Counted from the stretch's first letter, positions 7,744 through 16,348 are shown. The stretch is 46,417 bases of DNA from Bradyrhizobium sp. AS23.2 (GCF_001908185.1 NZ_LGHM01000109.1:1-46417); one strand, 5' to 3'. The notes: a model not told the origin generated them from the sequence alone. Numbers and translations are program-made.

Positions 7744-9111
7744 TCAGTGCGCGAGCATGTTCTTGTAGATCCTGCCGCCTTTCATGATCACCACGAAGTT
7801 TCTTGCGGGATCTTCGACCAGCCTGACGTTGTCGAGCGGATTGCCGTCGACCAGCAGAAGATCGGCGAACGCGCCCTCCTCCACGACGCCGAGCTTGCCC
7901 GGGTAGGGATTTCGCTTGCCCGACAGGCTCAGGAGTTCGGCATTCGTCCCCGTCGCCATGATCAGCGCTTCGGCCGGTGTGTACCAGCGCGTGAGCGCGC
8001 TCAGCATCGCGCCCTGCTTGTCCGCCAGCGCCTTCGAGAACAGGATGTCGGTGCCGAACGCGGTCTTGATGCGGTACTTTTTCGCCAGCGCATAGACGCG
8101 GTCAGTGCCAGTAACCACCTGCCGCATCTTGTCCTGCTCCGCGGGCCCAAGCCCGGCAGCCATGGAGAGATCCAGGAACGGTTGCGTGCTGAGCCAGATC
8201 CCTTTCTCCGCCATCAGCTGCGCCGACGCCTCGTCCATGAGGTGACCATGCTCGATGCATCTGACGCCGGCTGCGATCGAGCGCTGGATCGCGACCGGCG
8301 TATAGGCGTGCGTGGCAACGTAGGTGCCCCAATTGTCGGCCGCTTCGACGGCTGCGCGGAGCTCGGGCTCGGTGAAGGTAGAGACATCGAGCGGGCTGAA
8401 GGGCGATGCGACGCCGCCGCCCGCCGTGAGCTTGACCTGCGAAGCACCCTGCATGAGCTGCTCGCGCGCGCGCACGCGGACCTCGTCAGGACTGTCGGCG
8501 ACCATGCTGCCGCCGATCCGTTCCATGCGGCTCAGCATCCCGCCGATGGTGCGCGGCAGATCGGAGAGCTGGCGGAAGTCGCCGTGACCGCCGGTGATGG
8601 TGATCACGGCGCCGGACGGATAGACGCGCGGTCCGGCAACGAGGTCCTCGTCGATGGCCTGCTTCAGCCCGAAGGCAGGACCGCCCATGTCGCGCACGGT
8701 GGTGAAGCCGCGCATCAGCGTCGCCGTCGCTTCTGCCGCGGCGAGCAAATTGTTGTAGCCGACGTCGCCCGCGAGCGCGGCCATCGGTGTCGGCCGCACC
8801 ATCATCGCATGCCAGTGCGCATCGATCAGCCCCGGCATCAGCACGCGGCCACCACCGTCGATCACTTGGCCGGTCACTTGGCCGGTGGCCGCGATGTCGC
8901 CAGCCGAAATCTTCTCGATCGTCTTGTTCCTGACAAGTACGTTGGACGGCGCGGAGAGCGCGCTGGCCTTGCCGTCAAATATCCGAACATTGCGGAACAG
9001 GACGACGGAGTCCTGTTGCGCCGATGCCGGTGACAGGAGACCGAAGGCTATTCCAATGAACGCAAGCAATGTAGCGGCCCGCAAGGGCCCCGACTGCGTC
9101 GACCTCGACAT
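7744..9111 (-). CDS. Secreted metal-dependent amidohydrolase (imidazolonepropionase/prolidase-like)
   Basis: A 455-residue protein starting MSRSTQSGPLRA with a signal peptide ending near PASAQQ. It has the amidohydrolase metal centre: H-x-H in DAHWHAMM, the candidate carbamylated Lys in QVKLTAGGG, later His in VATHAYT and IEHGHLMD, and the final Asp in AFGTDILF. Related secreted enzymes hydrolyse dipeptides such as Xaa-Pro or aryl esters; the substrate here is unknown. I chose ATG 9111, with a GGGGGA ribosome site; the longer frame upstream only shadows the next gene. It is last in a minus-strand operon, 17 bp after hdeD. Confidence 0.9.
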   Translation of the reverse strand: MSRSTQSGPLRAATLLAFIGIAFGLLSPASAQQDSVVLFRNVRIFDGKASALSAPSNVLVRNKTIEKISAGDIAATGQVTGQVIDGGGRVLMPGLIDAHWHAMMVRPTPMAALAGDVGYNNLLAAAEATATLMRGFTTVRDMGGPAFGLKQAIDEDLVAGPRVYPSGAVITITGGHGDFRQLSDLPRTIGGMLSRMERIGGSMVADSPDEVRVRAREQLMQGASQVKLTAGGGVASPFSPLDVSTFTEPELRAAVEAADNWGTYVATHAYTPVAIQRSIAAGVRCIEHGHLMDEASAQLMAEKGIWLSTQPFLDLSMAAGLGPAEQDKMRQVVTGTDRVYALAKKYRIKTAFGTDILFSKALADKQGAMLSALTRWYTPAEALIMATGTNAELLSLSGKRNPYPGKLGVVEEGAFADLLLVDGNPLDNVRLVEDPARNFVVIMKGGRIYKNMLAH

Positions 9112-9128
9112 GCCCAATCCCCCGCCCG

Positions 9129-9692
9129 CTACGCAGTTCTGGCCACGGGCAGCCAGGCGAAAGTCAGCCACCCGATGCCGTGGGAGAAGAGATCGATGCC
9201 GAGCAGCACACCGAGCACCCAGAGCCCGGTCATGGGAAAGCCGGTGAGGATGACGAGCCCCGCGAGAACACCAAACGCGCCGGACGCGAGCATGATCCCG
9301 CCGCCCCGCTGCCAGCGGCCGATACCGATCAACATGCGCACGGCGCCGGAGACGAGGAGTGCAAGGCCGAGCACATAGGTAAGCACCAACGCACCGGTCA
9401 CCGGTTGGCTGATGAGAACGATGCCAAAGGCGATGTAGAGAATGCCGAGCAGCACCTGCCACACGAACCCGCCCCATCCCTTGGTCCAGAATGCGTGGAA
9501 GACCTCGAAGGCGCCGATGGCGATCGCCATCCAGCCGATGAACAGCGCGCTGACCACGGTGAAGAACGCGACATCGCCCAGCACCAGCAATCCCGTGAGC
9601 ATCATGAAGAGCCCCAACAGCACGCAGATCCAGCGGGGCGGTTGCGGCAGGCCGGTCGCCCCCCTCGGCGCGCTATGGTCGTAGGTCGTCAT
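9129..9692 (-). CDS. HdeD-family (DUF308) acid-resistance membrane protein
   Basis: A 187-residue inner-membrane protein with six predicted membrane helices, arranged as three hairpins typical of HdeD/DUF308 (for example RWICVLLGLFMMLTGLLVL and YIAFGIVLISQPVTGALVL). E. coli HdeD contributes to acid resistance at high cell density; the molecular role is not settled. A very strong ribosome site (GGGAGGA) precedes the ATG. It lies 64 bp downstream of the MFS transporter and 17 bp upstream of the amidohydrolase, in the same direction as the glutaminase, making an acid-stress role for the operon plausible. Confidence 0.9.
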   Translation of the reverse strand: MTTYDHSAPRGATGLPQPPRWICVLLGLFMMLTGLLVLGDVAFFTVVSALFIGWMAIAIGAFEVFHAFWTKGWGGFVWQVLLGILYIAFGIVLISQPVTGALVLTYVLGLALLVSGAVRMLIGIGRWQRGGGIMLASGAFGVLAGLVILTGFPMTGLWVLGVLLGIDLFSHGIGWLTFAWLPVARTA

Positions 9693-9756
9693 GTCTTCCT
9701 CCCTTGATCATCTCCAGCGTCAGCTTTCGCGACGTCCCCTGCCCCGTTTTTCCAAC

Positions 9757-11397
9757 TCACGTGCTTGCAGCAGACTGATCGCTTGGAATCTCGCCCGGCA
9801 GATAGCCGGGAAGCCGTCCGGCCGGGATGATCGCGGTCAGCGCGAGGCCTGCCATGATGAGCAGCCCAATCTTCAGCGCACGCAACCGCGCCTCGGTGTT
9901 CACCCGCACGGCTTCCGCGACCTGTTGTGGCGACCCGCTCGTGCCTTCCAGCACGCTGCGCAGGCGCTCGTTGCTGACGAAGGTGATGTTGTCGAGATCA
10001 ATCTGAGCCTGAAGCTCCGGCGTGAGCACGGGACTCGCCGTGATCTTGCCGAGCGCGATGGTGCTGAGCAGGCCGACCAGAAGCGCTCCTGCCACCGCCG
10101 TTCCGACCGCAGACGCCAGATTCTGCGTCGTACCGCGCAAGGACCCGACATCACCGGCGAGCGTCTTCGGCGATGCCGTCACCAGGACGTTGAACAGCAA
10201 GGTCACCAGCGAGCCCTGGCCGATGCCGAACAGGACGAGCCCGAGCAGGACGGGAACCTCGCTCCAGTCGTTGCGCACGACGAAGGCGAGCCACACCAGC
10301 CCGACGGTGCAGAACGCAAAGCCGTAGCGGCCGATCTGGCGCGGCGTCAGCCGGTCGTAGACATTGACGATCAGCATCGCGGAGAAGAAGACCGTGAGGT
10401 TGAACGGCATCATCGCGATCGCGGTGGCAAGCGGCGTCCGCCCCTGCACGATCTGGATGTAGAGCGGCACGGTAAAGTTCAAGGCAGCCTCCAGCGCCAC
10501 CACCGCGAACAGCGCATAGACGGCGCAACGTTCTTCCGGCGAGTCGATCACCGCAAGCGCCAAAAGCGGCGTCTTGCCCGCCGCCTGCCGCCGGTGCGTC
10601 CACGTCAGGAATGCCTGGCCCAGCACGATGCCGAGCACGATCATGACCGGTGCGGGCGACAGACCAAGCAGATCGAACGGCGCGTTCGCCGTCGCAACCG
10701 CGAGGCCCCAGCCGTTCAGATTGTTAAAGCCGAAGCTGATGAGGATGATCGCACTGGCAGCGAGCGCGACGCCAACGAGGTCGATCTGCACATCCGGCCG
10801 GCCCCGATCGGGCTTGAGGCGGAAGCTCATCAGAAACGCGATGGCGGACGCCGCAATCAGGACGCCGAATGCCGGCCGCCAGCCGATGTAGGTCCCCAGC
10901 ACGCCGCCGATGATGAAGGCCAGGACGCCCGCGGCCGCACGCGCCGAACCGAGCGCGCCCAGCGCGGTCGCCTGCTGCCGGCCGGCATAGTTCTCGGCAA
11001 TCAACGCAACGAGCGAGGGAACGATTATCGCGCCGGCTGCGCCGCAGAGTGCCTGCGCCGAAATCATGACGGCAGCCGACGGACTGAATGTCATCATGAT
11101 CTGCGAGACGAAAAAGAGCGCGACCGCGCCGCGGAACACCTGCAACGCACCAAAGCGCTGGGCGAGCTTGGCGCCGAGCATCACAAACCCCGCGACCAGC
11201 ATGCCGTATGCCACAATGCCTGTCGCGACCGTGGTTGGCGCAACGCCGAAGCTTGCGACCATGCCGCCCATCGCGACCGGCAGCGAAGCGACATTGTACG
11301 ACATGATCATCTGGCCGAGCGCGATCGCGATCATGGGAACCCAGGACGCCCGCTCCTCCTGGTGAATACCGCCGATCGACACTGTCTGCGTGGCCAT
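9757..11397 (-). CDS. DHA2-type MFS transporter (14 membrane segments)
   Basis: A 546-residue inner-membrane transporter of the EmrB/QacA-like drug:H+ antiporter group, with about 14 helices and the motif-A-like loop GAKLAQRFGALQVFRG. ATG 11397 is preceded by CGGAGGA at ideal spacing and is preferred over the GTG eight codons upstream (11421). In this family proton influx drives export. Its place between glutaminase and HdeD suggests it may export an acid, ammonium-linked metabolite or toxic compound, but nothing in the sequence proves the substrate. It is not a GadC-type amino-acid antiporter. Confidence 0.88.
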   Translation of the reverse strand: MATQTVSIGGIHQEERASWVPMIAIALGQMIMSYNVASLPVAMGGMVASFGVAPTTVATGIVAYGMLVAGFVMLGAKLAQRFGALQVFRGAVALFFVSQIMMTFSPSAAVMISAQALCGAAGAIIVPSLVALIAENYAGRQQATALGALGSARAAAGVLAFIIGGVLGTYIGWRPAFGVLIAASAIAFLMSFRLKPDRGRPDVQIDLVGVALAASAIILISFGFNNLNGWGLAVATANAPFDLLGLSPAPVMIVLGIVLGQAFLTWTHRRQAAGKTPLLALAVIDSPEERCAVYALFAVVALEAALNFTVPLYIQIVQGRTPLATAIAMMPFNLTVFFSAMLIVNVYDRLTPRQIGRYGFAFCTVGLVWLAFVVRNDWSEVPVLLGLVLFGIGQGSLVTLLFNVLVTASPKTLAGDVGSLRGTTQNLASAVGTAVAGALLVGLLSTIALGKITASPVLTPELQAQIDLDNITFVSNERLRSVLEGTSGSPQQVAEAVRVNTEARLRALKIGLLIMAGLALTAIIPAGRLPGYLPGEIPSDQSAAST

Positions 11398-11466
11398 GAC
11401 GTCCTCCGACTTGATCGGCACTGCGACCGGTCAGGGCCCAGGCGCCCCCGATCTCTTCTTGAGCAT

Positions 11467-12462
11467 TCATTCTTCCGGTTGCGATACGAACAAATCCATG
11501 CCGAGCCGCTGCGACAGGAACTTTGCGGCGAGCTGTCCCCGTACGCTGTTGCCGGCAGCATCGAGCGGTGGCGCAAAAGTGCCGAAGCCGCCCTTGCCGG
11601 GCGATACTGCGACAATGCCGCCGCCGATCCCGCTCTTGCCGGGCAGGCCGATGTCGTAGAGCCAGTCGCCGGAAGTCTCATACAGCCCGGCCGTGATCAT
11701 CACGGCGAGCGCGTAGTGGCAGACCGAGGCATCGACTACGCGCTGCTTGGTCACCGGGTTGACGCCGCCATCGGCCAGGGTCGCGCCCATCACGGCGAGG
11801 TCGCGCGCGCTCACATTGAGCGAACACTGCCGCGTGTAGAGATCGGTCGCTTCCTTTGCATCGCAATAGATGCGGTCGTAGCTCTCGAGGAGCCGCGCGA
11901 TGCTGCGGTTGCGGAAATTGGTCTGCGACGCCGACGCATAGACCTCGTCGTTAAGCGGCAGCTTGCGGCCAGCAAAACGCGAGAGCCCATCATGGATGAA
12001 TTCCCAGCGCGCCGCGGCGGTGGCGCCCGGCGCAAGGCTGGTCGTCGCAATTGCCCCGGCATTCACCATCGGGTTGGTGCGGCCGCTGCCCTGCTCGATC
12101 GCGGCGAGCGAATTGAACGGAAGCCCGGTCGCATTCGCGCCGAGCTTGGCGCGCGCCTCTTCCGGCCCGATGGTCTCGCAGACCAGCGCGAACAGGAACG
12201 GTTTCGACACGCTCATGATGGTGAATTCGTAGTCGACGTCGCCGGCACCGTAGACCTGCCCGCTGGTTCCGACGACACAGACGCCGAACAGCTCACTCGG
12301 GACGCGCGCGAGCGCAGGGTATACTTGCGAGTTGGCTCCGTCGTGAATTGACTTGAACCGTCGCTGTGCCTCGTTCACCAGCGACTGTACGGTTTCCGGA
12401 CCGGGCAAGTGGCCGGTCGAGACATACGCCGTCTCTCGTTCGTCAGCCAGAGATCGCGCCAT
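11467..12462 (-). CDS. glsA: Glutaminase A
   Basis: A 331-residue cytoplasmic enzyme hydrolysing glutamine to glutamate and ammonia. It has the beta-lactamase-like fold of the family, with the catalytic pair in MSVSKPF (Ser84, Lys87), plus TNPMVNAGAI and GGVNPVTK typical of GlsA. ATG 12462 has a GGAG site 8 bases upstream; the GTG at 12525 is less likely. It is the first gene of the minus-strand run glsA - MFS - hdeD - amidohydrolase. Ammonia from glutamine neutralises protons in E. coli (YbaS) and Brucella, and hdeD downstream fits that use. A nitrogen-supply role is the alternative. Confidence 0.95.
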   Translation of the reverse strand: MARSLADERETAYVSTGHLPGPETVQSLVNEAQRRFKSIHDGANSQVYPALARVPSELFGVCVVGTSGQVYGAGDVDYEFTIMSVSKPFLFALVCETIGPEEARAKLGANATGLPFNSLAAIEQGSGRTNPMVNAGAIATTSLAPGATAAARWEFIHDGLSRFAGRKLPLNDEVYASASQTNFRNRSIARLLESYDRIYCDAKEATDLYTRQCSLNVSARDLAVMGATLADGGVNPVTKQRVVDASVCHYALAVMITAGLYETSGDWLYDIGLPGKSGIGGGIVAVSPGKGGFGTFAPPLDAAGNSVRGQLAAKFLSQRLGMDLFVSQPEE

Positions 12463-12837
12463 GGCACCACTCCGCAGAACGGATTCAACTGACGTCAGCT
12501 CCGTTCTAGAATCCGACGCGCACACCTAAGTTGATTCTGTTGGCCGTGGAGAGTCAATTTTCAACCCTAAGGCGATTTTGCAGCCCTGCCATACTACCCC
12601 ATCGAAAATACCGCGAGCGCGTTTCAAAACAGCAATTTCCTACAAATACGTAAGCGATACTGTCTCGCTTTCCCCGGACTCCAATCAAAAGACGGATAGC
12701 GAATTCGGCCAGGGATCAACGACAGATTGCAACTGCGTCGAACGGGGGTACGATCCGGCGTGGCCTGCGCGACGGGAGATCATGGGGCGCGAGCGAACTT
12801 TGACGGCGGGCCCGACATCAAGGAGACAAAGCGCAAC
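12463..12837. promoter_or_regulatory. Divergent promoter region of glsA and a small membrane-protein gene
   Basis: A 375-bp gene-free stretch. Just upstream of glsA lie two perfect palindromes, CTGACGTCAG (12489-12498) and TTCTAGAA (12503-12510), well placed as operator sites for the glsA operon. On the minus strand TTGACT near 12560 could serve as a -35. The middle (about 12540-12680) is relatively AT-rich. I could not assign a promoter for the plus-strand gene. Confidence 0.45.
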
Positions 12838-13047
12838 ATGGTGGCACAAACGAGTGACGGATACGTTCTGCTGACCAAGAAGCTCGGCGGACTCTTCGCG
12901 ATCATCATCGGATGCCTGCTGACCGCGGTCGGCGTGACATTCGAATCCACGGGCACGACGATTTTGGGCGTACTGTTTCTAGCGCTGGGCGCTGCCCTGC
13001 TCGTGCTCAAGATCATCAGGCGAAACCAGGGAGCGCCGCCGGCCTAG
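12838..13047 (+). CDS. Small two-helix membrane protein
   Basis: A 69-residue protein starting MVAQTSDGYVLLTKK, with two hydrophobic segments (about residues 18-35 and 41-59) separated by a short polar turn and ending with a basic tail (KIIRRNQGAPPA). ATG 12838 has AGGAGA about 12 bases upstream, better supported than the longer frame from 12727. I do not recognise a named family. Small hairpin membrane proteins of this type are common in rhizobia and often stress-induced, but no such signal was found here. Confidence 0.65.
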   Translation: MVAQTSDGYVLLTKKLGGLFAIIIGCLLTAVGVTFESTGTTILGVLFLALGAALLVLKIIRRNQGAPPA

Positions 13048-13058
13048 GCAGCGTCCGC

Positions 13059-13766
13059 TCAAGCGCCGAGTACGTCCGCGAGCCGCAGCTCGTCGGCGGC
13101 GGAGTCCTTGAGGAATAGCTCAGCCTCGATCTCGCGAAGATGCGACAGCATTTGCGCGCGCGCAGCCTGCTTGTCGCGCTTGCGGATCGCGGCAACGATG
13201 CCGGCGTGATGATCGTTGCCGCAGGCCGGCGCGTCGTGGCGGCGGTAGAGCAGGATGATGAGCGAAGAGCGCGCGATCAGCTCCTTCAGGAAGCCGAGAT
13301 AGATGCTGTGGCCGGACATCTCGGCGACGAGCCCGTGAAACTCGCCGGAGAGCCGCACCGAAGCGCGCGCGTCGCCACGCAACTCCGCCTCACGCTCCTC
13401 GGTCAGATGCTGCTGCAGGCGATCGATCCAGGCTGGCGACGCCGCGTCGATTGCGTGGTCGACGATGGTGGGCTCGATCAGGCGCCGCGCCTCGAACACT
13501 TCGCGCGCGTCCGCGGGCGTGGGCCGCGCGACAAAGGCGCCGCGGTTCTTCTCGATGTTGACGATGCCCTCATGCGCGAGCTGCTGGAGTGCGGTGCGGA
13601 CCAGCGTGCGGCTCGCGCCGTAGATCTCGCCGATCTCATCCTCGCCGAGCTTGGTGCCCGGCAGCAGGCGATGTTCGAGGATCGCCGCAGTCACCCCCTC
13701 CCTGATGCGGCTGACGCGATCGCTCGCATCAGGCGCGTCGGATTTCGGTCGGATCTTGGCGGCCAT
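13059..13766 (-). CDS. GntR-family transcriptional regulator, FCD (FadR) subfamily
   Basis: A 235-residue regulator. The N-terminal winged helix-turn-helix (about residues 18-80) includes ILEHRLLPGTKLGEDEIGE and GASRTLVRTALQQLAHEG. The C-terminal FCD helical domain carries likely metal/effector ligands in SGEFHGLVAEMSGH and later His residues (NDHHAGI, LSHLREIE). It is divergent from the ABC ATPase and FAD oxidase genes, so it probably represses or tunes them in response to an amine or amino-acid-derived ligand. The 255-bp gap holds ATTGTATAAAG on the minus strand (about 13842-13852) as a possible half-site, beside a sigma-54 promoter. Confidence 0.92.
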   Translation of the reverse strand: MAAKIRPKSDAPDASDRVSRIREGVTAAILEHRLLPGTKLGEDEIGEIYGASRTLVRTALQQLAHEGIVNIEKNRGAFVARPTPADAREVFEARRLIEPTIVDHAIDAASPAWIDRLQQHLTEEREAELRGDARASVRLSGEFHGLVAEMSGHSIYLGFLKELIARSSLIILLYRRHDAPACGNDHHAGIVAAIRKRDKQAARAQMLSHLREIEAELFLKDSAADELRLADVLGA

Positions 13767-13968
13767 GGGTTTGAGGGCTCGATCGGCGACATCAGGCCTG
13801 CGATGTTAGTCGACGAGCTGTATCCAATCACAGGCGAAACTTTATACAATCCGCGCCCGCTTTGTGTGCAGGTGTCCGCGCATGCGGCGGGCAGCCCGGA
13901 TGCTCCGGATTCGATCTAACGACCTGACTCCGCTGCACAGTTTTGGAATTCGGCCTGCCGAGGGCTTT

Positions 13969-13983
13969 TGGCACGGACCTTGC
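13969..13983 (+). promoter_or_regulatory. Sigma-54 (RpoN) -24/-12 promoter
   Basis: TGGCACGGACCTTGC matches the RpoN consensus TGGCACG-N4-TTGC exactly. GG is at 13970-13971 and GC at 13982-13983, the required 12-bp step, predicting transcription from about 13995, just before the ABC ATPase ATG at 14022. The element lies on the coding strand of the ATPase-FAD oxidase operon. RpoN control implies an enhancer-binding activator such as NtrC and fits nitrogen scavenging. Confidence 0.85.
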
Positions 13984-14021
13984 GGAGAGAGGTGAAGCAT
14001 CGCTCCTCTCGCGGACACGCC

Positions 14022-14753
14022 ATGGCCACTCCCGCCGCTCTCGAACTGGTCGCCGTCACCAAGCGCTACGACGCCACGCTCGCGGTCGACAGCGTCAATC
14101 TGAAGATCCCCGCCGGCACCTATTGCTGCCTGCTCGGCCCCTCCGGCTGCGGCAAGACCTCGACCTTGCGGATGATCGCGGGCCATGAGGCGGTCAGCGC
14201 GGGCGACATCATCCTGGGCCCGCAGAACGTCACCGATCTCGAACCCGCCAAGCGCGGCACGGCAATGATGTTCCAGTCCTATGCGCTGTTTCCGCACCTG
14301 ACCGTGCTCGACAATGTTGCATTCGCCCTGAAAATGCGCGGCGTCGACCGCGCTATCAGGCACAAGCGCGCCGGTGAGCTGCTGGAGCTCGTCGCCATGA
14401 GCCCCTATGCGGGCCGGCTACCGGCGCAGCTCTCCGGCGGCCAGCAGCAGCGCGTCGCGATCGCGCGTGCGCTCGCGATGCAGCCCAAGGCGATCCTGTT
14501 CGACGAGCCGACCTCGGCGCTCGATCCCGAGCTCGTCGGCGACGTCCTGGGCGTCATGCGCAAGCTCGCCGACGAAGGCATGACGATGGTCGTCGTCACC
14601 CACGAGATGGGCTTTGCCCGCGACGTCGCCGACCGCGTGCTGTTCATCGACGGCGGCGTCATCGTCGAGCAGGGGCCGGCCAAGGCGCTGCTCAATCAAC
14701 CCCAGCATCCGCGCACGCAGGACTTTCTGCGACGCGTGCTGCATCCGCTCTGA
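14022..14753 (+). CDS. ABC transporter ATP-binding protein, hybrid of PotA-like and GlnQ-like halves
   Basis: A 243-residue ATPase with Walker A GPSGCGKT, signature LSGGQQQ, Walker B ILFDEP and switch His in VVTHEMG. Up to the signature it reads like a polyamine/iron-type PotA or FbpC subunit (PAKRGTAMMFQSYALFPHLTV). After it the protein is a textbook polar-amino-acid GlnQ/HisP subunit (MQPKAILFDEPTSALDPELV, THEMGFARDVADRV, QHPRTQDFL). The switch falls at 14430-14490, the most conserved part of the gene. No permease or binding-protein gene accompanies it. I infer fusion of two paralogous operons by deletion. All ATPase motifs are kept, so it may work with permeases elsewhere. Confidence 0.85.
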   Translation: MATPAALELVAVTKRYDATLAVDSVNLKIPAGTYCCLLGPSGCGKTSTLRMIAGHEAVSAGDIILGPQNVTDLEPAKRGTAMMFQSYALFPHLTVLDNVAFALKMRGVDRAIRHKRAGELLELVAMSPYAGRLPAQLSGGQQQRVAIARALAMQPKAILFDEPTSALDPELVGDVLGVMRKLADEGMTMVVVTHEMGFARDVADRVLFIDGGVIVEQGPAKALLNQPQHPRTQDFLRRVLHPL

Positions 14754-14765
14754 CCGGTCTTCGCC

Positions 14766-16052
14766 ATGAATGCGCGCCTGCCCCTGCCGCCCTCGCTCTA
14801 TGCCGACACAGCCGTTGCGCCGGTTGCCACGCCGCCGCTCGATGGTGACAAGACCGTCTCCGTCGCGATCGTCGGCGGTGGCTACACCGGCCTGTCCACT
14901 GCGTTGCATCTGGCGGAGCAGGGCGTCGAGGCACTGGTGCTTGAGGCGCAGGAGCCGGGCTGGGGCGCGTCGGGTAACAATGGCGGCCACACCAATCCCG
15001 GCCTGAAGCACGATCCCGATCAGATCGAAGCCGATTTCGGCGCCGATCTCGGCCGCCGCATGATCGACTTCTCCTACGGGACTACCAACTTCACGCATGA
15101 GCTGATCCGTCGTTACCAGATCCCATGCGAGGCGCGGCAGAACGGAACGTTGCGGGCGGCCTATAACGAGGCCAGCGCCGCCGCGATCGAGAAGACGGCG
15201 CAGCAATGTATCCGCCGCGGCATGCCGGTGACGTACCTGAACCGCGAGCAAGTGCGCGAGATGACCGGCACCGACCGCTACATCGGCGCCATGCTCGACG
15301 CACGCGGCGGCGACCTGCATCCCCTCAGCTACGCTCGTGGTCTTGCGCGTGCTGCCATCTCGGCAGGCGCGAAAGTTCATGGCGAGACGCCGGCGTTGTC
15401 ACTCCGCCGCGACGGCGCGCGCTGGCGCATCGAGACGCCGCGTGCGATCGTGCATGCCGAAAAAGTGCTGCTTGCCACCAACGGTTTTACCGATGATCTC
15501 TGGCCGGCGCTACGACGCACCATCGTGCCGGTGTTTTCCTCAATCGCCGCGACCGCGCCGCTCTCGGACGAGGTCGCCCGCTCGATCATGCCGACGCGTC
15601 CTGTTCTCTACGAGAGCGGCCACATCACAGTCTATTACCGCATCGATCAGCATAACCGCCTCTTGATGGGCGGCCGCGGCCCGATGCGCTGGATCAAGTC
15701 GCCGTCCGACGTCGCCTATCTCATCCGCTACGCCGAGCGGCTCTGGCCGCAGATCAAGGGCGTTGCCTGGACCCATGGCTGGAACAGCCGCCTCGCCATC
15801 ACCAAGGATCACTATCCTCATGTTCACGAGCCGGCGGAGAACATCCTGATCTCGCTCGGCTGCAATGGCCGCGGTGTCGCGCTCTCGACCGCGATGGGCG
15901 CACAGCTTGCACGCCGCCTGATCGGCGGCGCCAAGGCCGAGATCGACATGCCCGTCACCGGTATCAAGCCAATCCCGATGCACGCGTTCTGGCCGGTGGG
16001 TGTGACGACTGCCGTGATCGCGGGCCGTGTGCGCGACCGGCTGGGGATATGA
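14766..16052 (+). CDS. FAD-dependent amine oxidoreductase (DAO family, PuuB-like)
   Basis: A 428-residue flavoenzyme, complete for the DAO family. The dinucleotide motif VAIVGGGYTGLSTALHLAEQ (near residues 33-52) is followed by WGASGNNGGHTNPG, the flavin-contact segment of gamma-glutamylputrescine/sarcosine-type oxidases. The C-terminal LGCNGRGVALSTAMG is also typical. It should oxidise a secondary or gamma-glutamylated amine to an aldehyde with release of peroxide. It starts 12 bp after the ABC ATPase and shares its sigma-54 promoter, pointing to use of amines as nitrogen source. The exact substrate cannot be read. Confidence 0.9.
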   Translation: MNARLPLPPSLYADTAVAPVATPPLDGDKTVSVAIVGGGYTGLSTALHLAEQGVEALVLEAQEPGWGASGNNGGHTNPGLKHDPDQIEADFGADLGRRMIDFSYGTTNFTHELIRRYQIPCEARQNGTLRAAYNEASAAAIEKTAQQCIRRGMPVTYLNREQVREMTGTDRYIGAMLDARGGDLHPLSYARGLARAAISAGAKVHGETPALSLRRDGARWRIETPRAIVHAEKVLLATNGFTDDLWPALRRTIVPVFSSIAATAPLSDEVARSIMPTRPVLYESGHITVYYRIDQHNRLLMGGRGPMRWIKSPSDVAYLIRYAERLWPQIKGVAWTHGWNSRLAITKDHYPHVHEPAENILISLGCNGRGVALSTAMGAQLARRLIGGAKAEIDMPVTGIKPIPMHAFWPVGVTTAVIAGRVRDRLGI

Positions 16053-16083
16053 AAAAGGCGCCACCCGGTCAGGGGCGGCGCCT
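16052..16083 (-). terminator. Terminator for the small His/Gly-rich gene (minus strand)
   Basis: On the minus strand AGGCGCC (16077-16083) pairs with GGCGCCT (16056-16062), followed by a T run complementary to 16052-16055. It lies between convergent genes and ends the minus-strand gene. On the plus strand no T run follows, so it would serve the FAD oxidase gene poorly. Confidence 0.75.
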
Positions 16084-16104
16084 CGCATGAGTTGAGGTGG
16101 GGCG

Positions 16105-16317
16105 TTAGCAGCGGCCCTGTTTCCACAGTCCGGGCGGGCACCCGCCGCCGCGCCAACCAACCTTGCGCCCGTGATACCATCCGGACGGCACGCCATGGCG
16201 ATGTCCATGGTATCCGCCGTGGTGGCCATGACCGTGACCGCCCTTGGCAAATGCCGTGCTCGGCATCGTGAAGCCGGCCGCGACGATCAATGTTGCGGCG
16301 AGCGCAAGCTTCTTCAT
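16105..16317 (-). CDS. Small secreted His/Gly-rich protein
   Basis: A 70-residue protein with a clear signal peptide (MKKLALAATLIVAAGFTMPS, cleavage near AFA/KGG). The mature region opens with a His/Gly-rich tract (GGHGHGHHGGYHGHRHG) and ends with a two-Cys tail (GGCPPGLWKQGRC). Histidines at this density usually bind nickel, zinc or copper; metal buffering in the periplasm is an inference. The tail GCPPGLxK is, from memory, shared by small secreted proteins of Bradyrhizobium. A GAGGAG ribosome site and a dedicated terminator support a real single-gene unit. Confidence 0.8.
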   Translation of the reverse strand: MKKLALAATLIVAAGFTMPSTAFAKGGHGHGHHGGYHGHRHGVPSGWYHGRKVGWRGGGCPPGLWKQGRC

Positions 16318-16348
16318 CCTAAATCTCTCCTCTTAGGCACGCATATGC

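Noticed and set aside
9691..12351. 886-codon open frame on the plus strand opposite the MFS and glutaminase genes
   Set aside because: Arg/His/Gln/Asp-rich low-complexity translation typical of the antisense of high-GC genes; the opposite strand has clear family motifs.
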